From: Clostridiales bacterium
Lineage (GTDB): Bacteria > Bacillota > Desulfotomaculia > Desulfotomaculales > VENG01
NCBI GenBank assembly: GCA_016278505.1
Contig: JADQBQ010000001.1
Location: forward strand, 124,001 to 188,000
Length of the DNA stretch: 64,000 nt
Direction: 5' to 3'
This document shows, one piece after another, positions 1 to 8,365 of this stretch. Position numbers and translations under genes: made by a program. Under the pieces are notes generated by a model, which saw only the letters and a list, made by a program, of their open reading frames with translations, did no database searches and was not told where the DNA came from. Position 1 is the stretch's first letter. Each line of letters begins with the position of its first letter.

Positions 1-1
1 A

Positions 2-403
2 TCTTTAGAAATAATACGCTCCCCTATCTTCAAAAACGGCAAAATACTGGGATCACTGGCTGTAATCAGTGAGAGCGTGGCCAAAGAACGATTATGCGCT
101 CTGATGTTTTCCAAACTAATAGAAATTCTGGAGGACGGAGTAATATTTGTCACCCAAGAAAATAAAATCGATACCGCCAACATGATGGCCCAATACTATT
201 TGGGCAAAGTAGAAAATGGGATGAATATAAACGACATTAACTCGGAACTGGCTGAATCCATCCACGAACACAACGGAGCTTCTGTCCGAAGAATTACACT
301 GCCTGCAATTAACCTTGTTTGTGAAATTATACCTGTTTACAATGAATCCGGCATGCAGGCAGGCACACTGGTCTTTTTGAAAAACCCTAGTAAATTTGAA
401 TGA
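2..403 (+). CDS. C-terminal part of a PAS-like/regulatory protein, truncated by window start
   Basis: Frame of ORF 77..403 stays open to the window edge (SLEIIRSPIFKNGKILGSLAVISESVAKERL...), so the listed start is probably internal. Confidence 0.6.
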   Translation, partial: SLEIIRSPIFKNGKILGSLAVISESVAKERLCALMFSKLIEILEDGVIFVTQENKIDTANMMAQYYLGKVENGMNINDINSELAESIHEHNGASVRRITLPAINLVCEIIPVYNESGMQAGTLVFLKNPSKFE

Positions 404-424
404 TTTTGACTTGTTTTAGACTTA

Positions 425-919
425 ATGAAAGAAGGGTTCAAACTGCTGCAAGAAATTTTACTGCTGGCTAATGGTTATCCCAACCTTGAGCAATCACAAA
501 AGGCTGCTTTTTCCCTCGCCCAAACTGCGCGCCGGGAAATAACCGCCTTATATATCATTAACAGCGCCTGGGATGATATTTTGGGTGATGAATGGATCAG
601 TGATGGTAAAACGCTTAAAGAATTTAAGTTTTATTTCGAAGCAGGATTAAGGAGAAGGGCAGAGACCGCCTTGGAGGATATTAGGAGTAAAGGAACCGAA
701 AACAACATTAAAGTACACGTTACAATCCAAAAGGGAAACCCGGAAAAATTAATCCTTTCGGCCTGTACAAAGCTGGGCACGGAAGGGGTCTTTATCTTAC
801 CGCTCCTACCTAAAAGTGCCGGCGAAAGAATAAAGGTTAACGCCAAGAAACTGGTAAATAAAACCTCCTGCCCTATACTTTTGGTGCCGGAGTTAAAAAA
901 GCACCAGGATAATAATTAG
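425..919 (+). CDS. Universal stress protein (UspA)-like protein
   Basis: 164 aa; N-terminal LLLANGYPNLEQSQKAAFSLAQTARREITALYII and C-terminal NKTSCPILLVPEL resemble Usp folds. Confidence 0.55.
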   Translation: MKEGFKLLQEILLLANGYPNLEQSQKAAFSLAQTARREITALYIINSAWDDILGDEWISDGKTLKEFKFYFEAGLRRRAETALEDIRSKGTENNIKVHVTIQKGNPEKLILSACTKLGTEGVFILPLLPKSAGERIKVNAKKLVNKTSCPILLVPELKKHQDNN

Positions 920-1036
920 TATCATGGCAGACAGAGCAAGTGCAGCATAATCCTCCAACCGCTCTGTTTCAAACAAGGAATGCTGCCCCCGGTCATCCAT
1001 TTCTTCCGCATCTTCATGAAATTTCTTTTTGTCCAT
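893..1036 (-). CDS. Small single-pass membrane protein (47 aa), not in supplied ORF track
   Basis: Manual translation: MDKKKFHEDAEEMDDRGQHSLFETERLEDYAALALSAMILIIILVLF*; acidic N-terminus and hydrophobic tail; lies directly upstream of the YeiH-like gene on the same strand. Confidence 0.5.
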   Translation of the reverse strand: MDKKKFHEDAEEMDDRGQHSLFETERLEDYAALALSAMILIIILVLF

Positions 1037-1068
1037 GTAAATAGTTTCCCTCCTCTCTCAACAACCAC

Positions 1069-2184
1069 CTAAGGTGTCTCCGAAATAAATAACAGCACTA
1101 CAATCAATGCTCCGATGGCCTTCACCACAGCGGCTATAGAACCGACCACAAATGGTTTTCCGCCTGCTCTGCGCAATTCCGTTATAGATATCTGCATTCC
1201 CAGGCCGGCCAGGCCAATGGCAAAAAACCAGCTATAAAGATTGCGGACAAATAACAATTCGTCGGACACCGGCGAAGTATCCCCAAATAATCCAAAAGTA
1301 GTGAGAAAAACCATAATCAAAAAACCTATTACAAATACAGGAAACTTACTCCAAAGGCTGGTATTCAAATGATACTCTTCATCCTCTTCTGTTCCCCGCG
1401 AATTATAGACGGCCAACAAAAGAACAATAAAAGGCAAAAATATAACTCTTACAATATTATAGATTTCGCCGGTTTTAAGGCTGACAGATGCCTGACCTAT
1501 GGTTCCTGGATCAAAAACCAGTGAGGCAGCTAAAACCTGTCCTGAATTCAAAATGCCGGTACCGGCCCAAACACCGAACTGATGCGGGCTAAGACCGATA
1601 AGTGTACCTATGGTGGGAAAAGTAAGCAAAAAGATTAAGCCCAGCGAAAGAATAGTAGCAATAGAATAAGCAACATCTGATGTTTTTGCCCTAACAGCGG
1701 GTGCTACAGCAACAATAGCCGAAACGCCACAGACTGCCGTCCCTGCAGCCAAAACTGAAACCGAAGCCAAGCTCATACCTTTTTTTTGTCCCAGGTAAAG
1801 GGTTAAAGATAATGTTAAAAATACAAAGATTAAAATAATAAAAATAGCTTTCATCCCTAAACTGGCAAGGTCCACAATGCTATACAGTGAACCAAGCAAA
1901 ACAACCCCCACTTTTATGAACAGGCGAGAAGTTTTTACACCGTTTACAGCCCATTCAGGAATACCAACAGTATTCCTGATCAACATGCCCAGGAAAATGG
2001 AAATAAGCACATAGTTCAAGTGCAACACATCTACGAGGATTTTACTTAAAAAGGCATTTTCCCTGAAATAAGTCTCTAAGCCATGCCACTGGGGAAAGCC
2101 TAAATCAGCCCCACCCCTGGCAAATACAGCAATGGACAGCATCAGCAGAATACCGGGAACAATTTTAAATGGTTGATTTAACAC
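1069..2184 (-). CDS. YeiH/UPF0324 family putative sulfate exporter-like membrane protein
   Basis: 371 aa multi-TM protein with GMLIRNTVG, LKVGVVLLGS-like and AAGTAVCGVSAIVAVAP motifs typical of the family. Confidence 0.85.
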   Translation of the reverse strand: MLNQPFKIVPGILLMLSIAVFARGGADLGFPQWHGLETYFRENAFLSKILVDVLHLNYVLISIFLGMLIRNTVGIPEWAVNGVKTSRLFIKVGVVLLGSLYSIVDLASLGMKAIFIILIFVFLTLSLTLYLGQKKGMSLASVSVLAAGTAVCGVSAIVAVAPAVRAKTSDVAYSIATILSLGLIFLLTFPTIGTLIGLSPHQFGVWAGTGILNSGQVLAASLVFDPGTIGQASVSLKTGEIYNIVRVIFLPFIVLLLAVYNSRGTEEDEEYHLNTSLWSKFPVFVIGFLIMVFLTTFGLFGDTSPVSDELLFVRNLYSWFFAIGLAGLGMQISITELRRAGGKPFVVGSIAAVVKAIGALIVVLLFISETP

Positions 2185-2264
2185 GCTTTACCTCTCCGAA
2201 TTAAAATCTGACCTCTTATTAGTATCTTGTCATATAATATCAAAAAGTTACCTGACTATTAAAC

Positions 2265-2432
2265 CTAACTTCCCCATTTTCGGATAAATTCCCACAATTC
2301 CTTCTCCTCTTCTTCTTCATTCATATCCGGTTTATTTTCCTGTTCCTCACAATATTCCATTATGGGATGTGTCGGAGGGTAACCTTTAGTGGCGCCCAGT
2401 AATAGCAACAACACTTCTATAAACCGTTTCAT
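2265..2432 (-). CDS. Small acidic hypothetical protein (55 aa)
   Basis: Track start at 2504 is probably too long; an internal ATG at 2432 is preceded by AAAGGAGATCCTGCT. Confidence 0.45.
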   Translation of the reverse strand: MKRFIEVLLLLLGATKGYPPTHPIMEYCEEQENKPDMNEEEEEKELWEFIRKWGS

Positions 2433-2717
2433 AGCAGGATCTCCTTTCAACCCTTTGGTAATAAGTTCTACATGGGGATATCCTTCTTCCTGCCGCAGGC
2501 ACACTAATCACTTTTTATAGTAATGAACATATTATGGAATGGTGCCTTTCTTTTAAGCCTTTAGAACTATACTTGCCCATCAAACTCCTTAGCTGTGCAG
2601 AAGTTAGCACATTAAATAATAATAGGTTTGATTTAAATAATTGATTACACTATTATAAAAAACAGGGTTTGTCCAGCCCTCAGACATCCAGTTTTTAACT
2701 TAAAAGGAGGCTACTTA

Positions 2718-3686
2718 ATGAAAAAAGCAGTTGCAATGAAATTTTCTATGTTGACCGTACTGCTGTTTATAGCAACTCTAATCCCAGTAGGAACAGCCCA
2801 TGCTTATCTCTATGATTCGGGCACTTCGGCTAGTTCTGATTACTATTCCCAGTATTATGGGGACAGTAATGCAGGTGAGACTGTGAATACTAATCCGGAT
2901 TCCACAACCGATAATCAATCAGAGGCCGTTAATAACGAGTCCAATACCGGGACCTCTGGCAACACCTACTCGGACTATTATTCAAATCGTTCCGATTATT
3001 ACTCACGTTATTATGACAACAGCACAAGCAATCCTGACCCTTCAGGCGATACAGGGAATAACGACACTACTGACCCTACAGACGAGACAGGGAATAGTGA
3101 TTCCGGCACAACAACACCAAGTCAGCCGGATTCCAATACTGGCAATTCAGATAGTTACTCAAACTATTATGATCGCAGCAGCTGGTATGACCGTTATTAC
3201 AATAACAATAATTCCGGCACAACCACACCCGGTAACGGGTCAGACAATACCCCTGCCCCCTCAACTCCTGGCGAGACAAATGACCCCGGAGATGTAGGAT
3301 CCCTTACTGCGAATGAAAAATTAATGCTTGACCTGGTTAACCAGGAAAGGGAACAAGCAGGACTGAACACTTTTAGCGTTAACTCCGAACTGGTTAGGCT
3401 GGCTCGCATGAAAAGCCAGGATATGTACGAAAACAATTACTTCAGCCATACATCACCCACTTATGGCACAGCTTATGACATGGAAAAAGACGCCGGTTTT
3501 AATGCCAGGGTAATGGGTGCGGAAAACATTGCTAAAGCAGCAACTGTAAGTAGGGCACACACACTTTTCATGAACAGTGACGGCCACCGTGCAAATATAA
3601 TGGACTCCAGGCACGACATGATCGGCATTGGGATCGTTAACACCCCTAACGGTGTATATGTAACCCAATTATTTGCAGGGAACTAA
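2718..3686 (+). CDS. Secreted CAP/SCP-domain protein with low-complexity Tyr/Ser/Asn/Thr linker
   Basis: Signal peptide, repeated DYYSxYY/YSxYYxRS motifs, C-terminal CAP domain (LMLDLVNQEREQAGL...YFSHTSPTYGTAYDM...GAENIA...GHRANIMDSRHDMIGIGI); RBS AAAAGGAGG. Confidence 0.9.
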   Translation: MKKAVAMKFSMLTVLLFIATLIPVGTAHAYLYDSGTSASSDYYSQYYGDSNAGETVNTNPDSTTDNQSEAVNNESNTGTSGNTYSDYYSNRSDYYSRYYDNSTSNPDPSGDTGNNDTTDPTDETGNSDSGTTTPSQPDSNTGNSDSYSNYYDRSSWYDRYYNNNNSGTTTPGNGSDNTPAPSTPGETNDPGDVGSLTANEKLMLDLVNQEREQAGLNTFSVNSELVRLARMKSQDMYENNYFSHTSPTYGTAYDMEKDAGFNARVMGAENIAKAATVSRAHTLFMNSDGHRANIMDSRHDMIGIGIVNTPNGVYVTQLFAGN

Positions 3687-3742
3687 AGAGTAAGGGGACA
3701 CACCTTCTGCTGAGGAATGTCCCAACTGGCTAGGAAGACTTT

Positions 3743-3772
3743 AAGAGATGGACATTTTTATGTCCATCTCTT
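3743..3772. terminator. Hairpin between convergent ORFs
   Basis: AAGAGATGGACAT...ATGTCCATCTCTT perfect inverted repeat. Confidence 0.7.
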
Positions 3773-3965
3773 ATTTTGTTACAAAGCGCCTGAAACAAAA
3801 AACACCCGGCTTGACTTCAATAAACTGCCTCTTTAATGAGTTATTCAGTTGTACTTTAGTAGTATACTCCAGACTCCTATTCCTTCTGGTTTTACAAGCC
3901 TTACCTGAACCTTTTCGTAATTTAACACAGTACACCCCCTCATAAGGACTCCAACGCCACAACAT
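3771..3965 (-). CDS. Short protein sharing the QRQF-x2-VK-x-G-x-FCF motif with the 4810..5223 product
   Basis: LNNSLKRQFIEVKPGVFCF here versus LSNAVQRQFKQVKEGIFCF in the second locus; same position and orientation relative to a Cys-rich gene. Confidence 0.45.
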   Translation of the reverse strand: MLWRWSPYEGVYCVKLRKGSGKACKTRRNRSLEYTTKVQLNNSLKRQFIEVKPGVFCFRRFVTK

Positions 3966-4115
3966 ACGGTTTTCACCACCTTAAGCATTTCTCCAACCCC
4001 AAAGTTCTACAAAAAACTTATGGTTATTCTTGTCTTTTTGTAACACATCAGCCTCAATAACCATATTATGGATTATGCAAAGCCCAATTATATAATTCTC
4101 AAGGAGGTATTTTAA

Positions 4116-4730
4116 ATGGCTGATGATGTTAGCGTCCAGCAGCTTGACCAAATGGAAGTAGTATGTATTGAAACTTTTAAAGTCTACGATTTTTGCTTCC
4201 AAAGTGAACGCAGGGAGAATAATTGCTTCCCCTTGGAGGACTTTAGAGTAAACGCATCTACTTGCCCAATTGAGCCCGACGAAATTGTGTCTTCTACGTG
4301 CGAAATCACAAATGCAAGTTGTTCTGAAATGGCTCGCTCTGAGCCGGATGAAGATGGAAGGGCACAAGTGACCCTCGGCATCACCATCAACGCAACAGCT
4401 ACCATTGCCGATGCAGAAGGTAACACCTGCTTCCAAGAAGAAGAATTTGCTTTCACCAAAACTGTAGTCCTTTGCGCTCCGGTCGGAACTCAAATTAACT
4501 GCTTTATACCCAGTTTTTCTTGCGGCCCCTGTATGCTTATGGGCACCCAGGTTTGCTGCACATTCGATCTTTGCATCGTAATACAGTCCCTGGCCCTGGT
4601 TAAGCTACTGGTACCCAGTTTCGGCTTTTGCACTCCCACGGTTTGTGAGCAAGTATCACCCGGACCTCCCTTTGTATGCCCACCGGAACTCTTCCCGCCG
4701 CAGTGTCCAAATAATGGTAACAACGGTTAA
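4116..4730 (+). CDS. Cys-rich protein, copy 1 (204 aa), function unknown
   Basis: RBS AAGGAGG; 18 Cys; near full-length similarity to 5423..6043. Confidence 0.85.
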   Translation: MADDVSVQQLDQMEVVCIETFKVYDFCFQSERRENNCFPLEDFRVNASTCPIEPDEIVSSTCEITNASCSEMARSEPDEDGRAQVTLGITINATATIADAEGNTCFQEEEFAFTKTVVLCAPVGTQINCFIPSFSCGPCMLMGTQVCCTFDLCIVIQSLALVKLLVPSFGFCTPTVCEQVSPGPPFVCPPELFPPQCPNNGNNG

Positions 4731-4742
4731 CCTGAACTTCAT

Positions 4743-4802
4743 AGTGACAGGGGCAGAAATACTTCTGCCCCTGTCACTTCTGCCGGTGCCCCACCGGCAG
4801 TT
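4743..4802 (+). terminator. Two tandem hairpins after Cys-rich gene copy 1
   Basis: AGTGACAGGGGCAGAAATACTTCTGCCCCTGTCACT followed by CTGCCGGTGCCCCACCGGCAG then TTTGTTTTTT. Confidence 0.75.
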
Positions 4803-4809
4803 TGTTTTT

Positions 4810-5223
4810 TCACGTAAAAGCATAGACTTTCATACCGTCTTTAGTTGTTCCTGTGTCTTGGTAACCAGCGGATACAAATGGCATTCCCTCCGCGTCAATG
4901 GGGATTAAGCCCCACGATTTACTTACATTGGGCCTTTGATAATTTAAAGGATTCGCGTGAGGAGTTTTAAAACAAAATATCCCTTCCTTAACTTGTTTAA
5001 ACTGCCGCTGAACAGCATTAGATAACTTTTTAGCTACATCATTGCAATCCTTATCCACAAAGGAATCTACCTCATCCTTACTGTAGCCACAATTTTCATT
5101 GCTCGCATCCGTCGACGGACTTTGCATATTTGTTTTTTTGCGACTGCTCCTCGCCTGCTTTTTAGGGTATAGTACCGGACCGTTACACGCTGTAAATTGC
5201 CGAAAAATCGTTTTTGACACCAA
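4810..5223 (-). CDS. Hypothetical protein (137 aa) with QRQF-x2-VK-x-G-x-FCF motif
   Basis: Open frame; motif shared with ORF 3771..3965; divergent from Cys-rich gene copy 2. Confidence 0.55.
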   Translation of the reverse strand: MVSKTIFRQFTACNGPVLYPKKQARSSRKKTNMQSPSTDASNENCGYSKDEVDSFVDKDCNDVAKKLSNAVQRQFKQVKEGIFCFKTPHANPLNYQRPNVSKSWGLIPIDAEGMPFVSAGYQDTGTTKDGMKVYAFT

Positions 5224-5422
5224 TTACCCCCCCCTCTTTAAGTGAGTAAGCTACAACGTATACCACTTTAATTATTCACTTCCTTCATAATACTAACTAT
5301 CATTGGTTTTTGTTAATAAAACGCAAACTTTTTCGCACATACTGACACACCTTTTTAAAATTCGGCATAAATTATTTCATATACAACCAAAAAGTGTAGC
5401 ATGAAGGAGGTTTTTTATTAAA

Positions 5423-6043
5423 ATGGCAGATAATGTTAGTGCGGAAGGACTAAAAAGGATGGAAATAGTTTGCATTGAAACTTTTAAAGTCTACGATTTT
5501 TGTTTCCAAAGTGAACGCAGGGAGAATAACTGCTTCCCTCTGGCAGGCTTTAGATCAGACTCTGCAAGCTGCAAGATTGAACCGGACGAAATTGTTTCTT
5601 CTACATGTGAAATCACGGGTGCAGGCTGTTCCGAAATTGGGCGCTCAGAACCTGATGAAGACGGGCGGGCCCAGGTAACCCTCGGTATTACTGTCACCGC
5701 GACGGCTACAATCACGGACGAAGCCGGCAACACCTGCACCCAAGCCGGAGAATTTGGCTTTACAAAGACGGTGGTCCTTTGCGCTCCCACCGGAACCCAA
5801 ATTAATTGCTTTATACCAAACTTCTCCTGCGGCCCCTGTATGCTCATGGGCACCCAGGTATGCTGTGCATTTGACCTTTGTATTGTAATACAGTCCCTTG
5901 CCCTGGTTAAACTACTGGTGCCCAGCTGTGGCTTCTGTACCCCCACTGTATGTGAGCAGGTATCGCCCGGTCCCCCGTTTGTATGTCCGCCGGAGCTATT
6001 CCCGCCACAGTGCCCGGATGATAAACGCAACTGCAACCGCTAA
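5423..6043 (+). CDS. Cys-rich protein, copy 2 (206 aa), function unknown
   Basis: RBS AAGGAGG; 20 Cys; long identical blocks with copy 1 (IETFKVYDFCFQSERRENNCFPL, SEPDEDGRAQVTLGIT, CGPCMLMGTQVCC). Confidence 0.85.
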   Translation: MADNVSAEGLKRMEIVCIETFKVYDFCFQSERRENNCFPLAGFRSDSASCKIEPDEIVSSTCEITGAGCSEIGRSEPDEDGRAQVTLGITVTATATITDEAGNTCTQAGEFGFTKTVVLCAPTGTQINCFIPNFSCGPCMLMGTQVCCAFDLCIVIQSLALVKLLVPSCGFCTPTVCEQVSPGPPFVCPPELFPPQCPDDKRNCNR

Positions 6044-6078
6044 TAGAAAAAGGAACAGAAATACCTGTCCCTTGGGAG

Positions 6079-6291
6079 GTGCACCCGCTGTTAACAACAA
6101 TTTCCTTTGACTTACCTCAAGTACGGGGTGGGAAAGAATGTATAAACAAGTTGCTGAAGAAATATGGTGTTCATGCGGTAAGCATTCATAATAATAGATT
6201 GCATGTGACATACGAATTGTCGCAAGTTTCATCATATACCATTCATAATTATGTACAGGAAAGCAAACCCTTTCTGCGTGACGGAGGTTGA
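6079..6291 (+). CDS. Small protein, possibly HMA-like fold lacking a CxxC motif
   Basis: 70 aa; LTTISFDLPQVRGGKECINKLLKKYGVHAVSIHNNRLHVTYEL has a beta-alpha-beta-like pattern. Confidence 0.35.
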   Translation: MHPLLTTISFDLPQVRGGKECINKLLKKYGVHAVSIHNNRLHVTYELSQVSSYTIHNYVQESKPFLRDGG

Positions 6292-6420
6292 TGTAAAAAA
6301 TATATCCCCGGCGGGGATAAAACAAAAGGTTAGTTGCCGGAATCAACTGGAACCGGCAGAGCTGCAGGTAGCGAAATCAAGCTACCTGCAGCTTTGATGT
6401 GTATAGGAAAATTATTTACT

Positions 6421-6663
6421 TCAGCCCTTAATCCTTTTTTCGATTGAATTCAGTTGTTCCTTTAAAGACTTAAGTTGATCGGTTACATCATTGCTGTTAT
6501 TTGTTGACTGTGCACCCTGGTTATTCCACCGGCGACCCCGGCCTGAACGGCAGCCGAAAAAGCGATCAGTAAATCCCGGTTCGGAACTACCTGAACAAAA
6601 ACCGGCAGCGCGTCCTGTTTTAGGACCTTGCCCTAATGGTCCCCTGCGGTCTCCTCTTGCCAT
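6421..6663 (-). CDS. DUF5320-like protein
   Basis: MARGDRRGPLGQGPKTGRAAGFCSG N-terminus and coiled C-terminus LKSLKEQLNSIEKRIKG. Confidence 0.75.
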   Translation of the reverse strand: MARGDRRGPLGQGPKTGRAAGFCSGSSEPGFTDRFFGCRSGRGRRWNNQGAQSTNNSNDVTDQLKSLKEQLNSIEKRIKG

Positions 6664-7042
6664 ATAAATCACCCCCCTTATAAGGTCTGGCCTTTTGTGA
6701 TGCTTAAATAATCAATTGTGGTCATATGTTCATTATAACCTCCCTCTGTACCCATGTCAATTGTATTCCTGAATTCACCCTAGCTTAGAAAGTATAATCT
6801 TAGCTGAAAAAAGTCTATATATTTGCAAGAGGTCATAGCAACATGACACAAGAATATAGATATTACAATATTTATAATAAAAATATTTCTCCCCTAGCAG
6901 GAATTTTCTCTATATTAAAAGAATTGTGAAAATTAGTTCGAGCAATAAATACGAAAGGGGGGAAAAAGCCGCGCTATGACGCACACCCTGCAAGGTGTCT
7001 ACCTTTTAGAGTGATTTGCCCACTAAAAGGAGGAATGTTATT

Positions 7043-7345
7043 ATGCTTCATCAAGAAACTACAGGGATTCAGGTCTGTGACTCAGCGCAAGCAACTGAAG
7101 GAAATAAGGCCACCGGTGAGTTAACACTATTCTACAGTTGGATGGAAAGTTATTCCGGGCACCAGGTAATGACCACCCATATTAAACTTGTGCCGGGCAC
7201 TAAGGGAACAGTTGTGCTCAAGCAATCAGAAGAAGACCTTGGATGCATGGATGGAATGTCGAGTCAGTGTTCAACTAACAGATATGAAGTGGGTATAGAC
7301 GAGTTAATATCGTTTATCAAAGCCCGGGGTAATAGGATTGACTAA
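7043..7345 (+). CDS. Hypothetical protein
   Basis: ATG preceded by AAAAGGAGGAATGTTATT; start chosen inside the listed ORF 7016..7345. Confidence 0.55.
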   Translation: MLHQETTGIQVCDSAQATEGNKATGELTLFYSWMESYSGHQVMTTHIKLVPGTKGTVVLKQSEEDLGCMDGMSSQCSTNRYEVGIDELISFIKARGNRID

Positions 7346-7409
7346 CTTTTGTTTAATTACTGAATTAGGGTTGGAAAGAGTGGAGAGGAAAAGTTTTTTT
7401 TAACGGGGT

Positions 7410-7440
7410 TTGAGGATCCCGGCTATTGTAGCCGGGATCC
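7410..7440 (+). terminator. Hairpin
   Basis: AGGATCCCGGCTATTGTAGCCGGGATCCT. Confidence 0.65.
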
Positions 7441-7488
7441 TTCGCTTTATCTTTACACAGCCTGTAAGCTCGAAATAAGGGCGGCTAA

Positions 7489-7520
7489 GGTTCAAGTGGG
7501 GTCAAGACCCCACTTGAACC
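7489..7520. terminator. Perfect 15-bp stem hairpin near the 3' end of the CoA-transferase operon
   Basis: GGTTCAAGTGGGGTC-AA-GACCCCACTTGAACC. Confidence 0.5.
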
Positions 7521-7540
7521 AAGTCTTCTTTACTACTGGA

Positions 7541-8326
7541 CTACTTTTTAACTTGCCGCTTCAGGAAGTATCCTTCAGCATCAATCTTATCCCGCAATAA
7601 TGTTAAATCTTCTTCTGTGGGTAATTTCATTTCCTTAACGTCCGAGGGAATAATTAATTCAAAACCTACCAGGTCTTGAATTTCTTCCGTTGTAACCCCC
7701 GGCATAACTTCCAGAAGCTTCATTCTCCTGGTTTCCTCGTCAAAACCAAACAGGGCCTGGTTAGTTATAACTCTGTAAGGACCGGAACCCATTACCCCTG
7801 CTTTATCCCTGTAATCCGGTGAACCGTCTCCATAGCCAATACTGGTCACAAAGTCTAACTGTTTTACAAATCTCCTTTTTTCCAGAGCCATAATAGCAAT
7901 TGTCTTTTCACAGTTGGCTGCCATAGCGCCTGCTCCACCACTGCCGGGGAAGCGAACCTGAGGTTGCCTGTAATCCTCACCCTGAATGGTTGAGCAGATA
8001 TTTCCATACATATCAATTTGAGCGCCACCGATAAAGGCAAAATCAGAGTAGCCTCTTTGTGTCAACTCAAAAACACCACAAAGTCCCTTCAGATAAGTAG
8101 CTTTACGAGCTGCCCTGGTATCCCCTACCGATAATGGCATACCCATTTCCAGCATCGGTGCCAATGAACCTGCCTCGTATATCATTAAAAGATTAGGAGC
8201 ATGTGTATACTGAGCATGCATCGCGGCAATAATTGGCAGGCCGGTTCCAACAAACACAATAGACTCGTCCTGCAAAACTCTGGAGCCAGTATAAGCAATC
8301 ATTTCCATTGGAGTAACTTCAGCCAT
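7541..8326 (-). CDS. CoA-transferase subunit B (glutaconate CoA-transferase-like)
   Basis: 261 aa; family-like motifs (IVFVGTGLP, GAQIDMYGNI, RFPGSGGAGAMA); adjacent to subunit A. Confidence 0.85.
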   Translation of the reverse strand: MAEVTPMEMIAYTGSRVLQDESIVFVGTGLPIIAAMHAQYTHAPNLLMIYEAGSLAPMLEMGMPLSVGDTRAARKATYLKGLCGVFELTQRGYSDFAFIGGAQIDMYGNICSTIQGEDYRQPQVRFPGSGGAGAMAANCEKTIAIMALEKRRFVKQLDFVTSIGYGDGSPDYRDKAGVMGSGPYRVITNQALFGFDEETRRMKLLEVMPGVTTEEIQDLVGFELIIPSDVKEMKLPTEEDLTLLRDKIDAEGYFLKRQVKK

Positions 8327-8365
8327 TTCGTTACCTCCTTAATAATCAAATTAGTCAATTAACCA

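Noticed and set aside
3013-3297. Overlapping plus- and minus-strand ORFs inside the CAP gene
   Set aside because: Alternative-frame translations of low-complexity coding sequence.
3981-4493. 170-aa minus-strand ORF antisense to Cys-rich gene copy 1
   Set aside because: Composition looks like an antisense artefact; the plus-strand gene has an RBS and a conserved paralog.
5491-6036. 181-aa minus-strand ORF antisense to Cys-rich copy 2
   Set aside because: Similarity to the antisense ORFs of copy 1 is an automatic consequence of paralogy on the coding strand.
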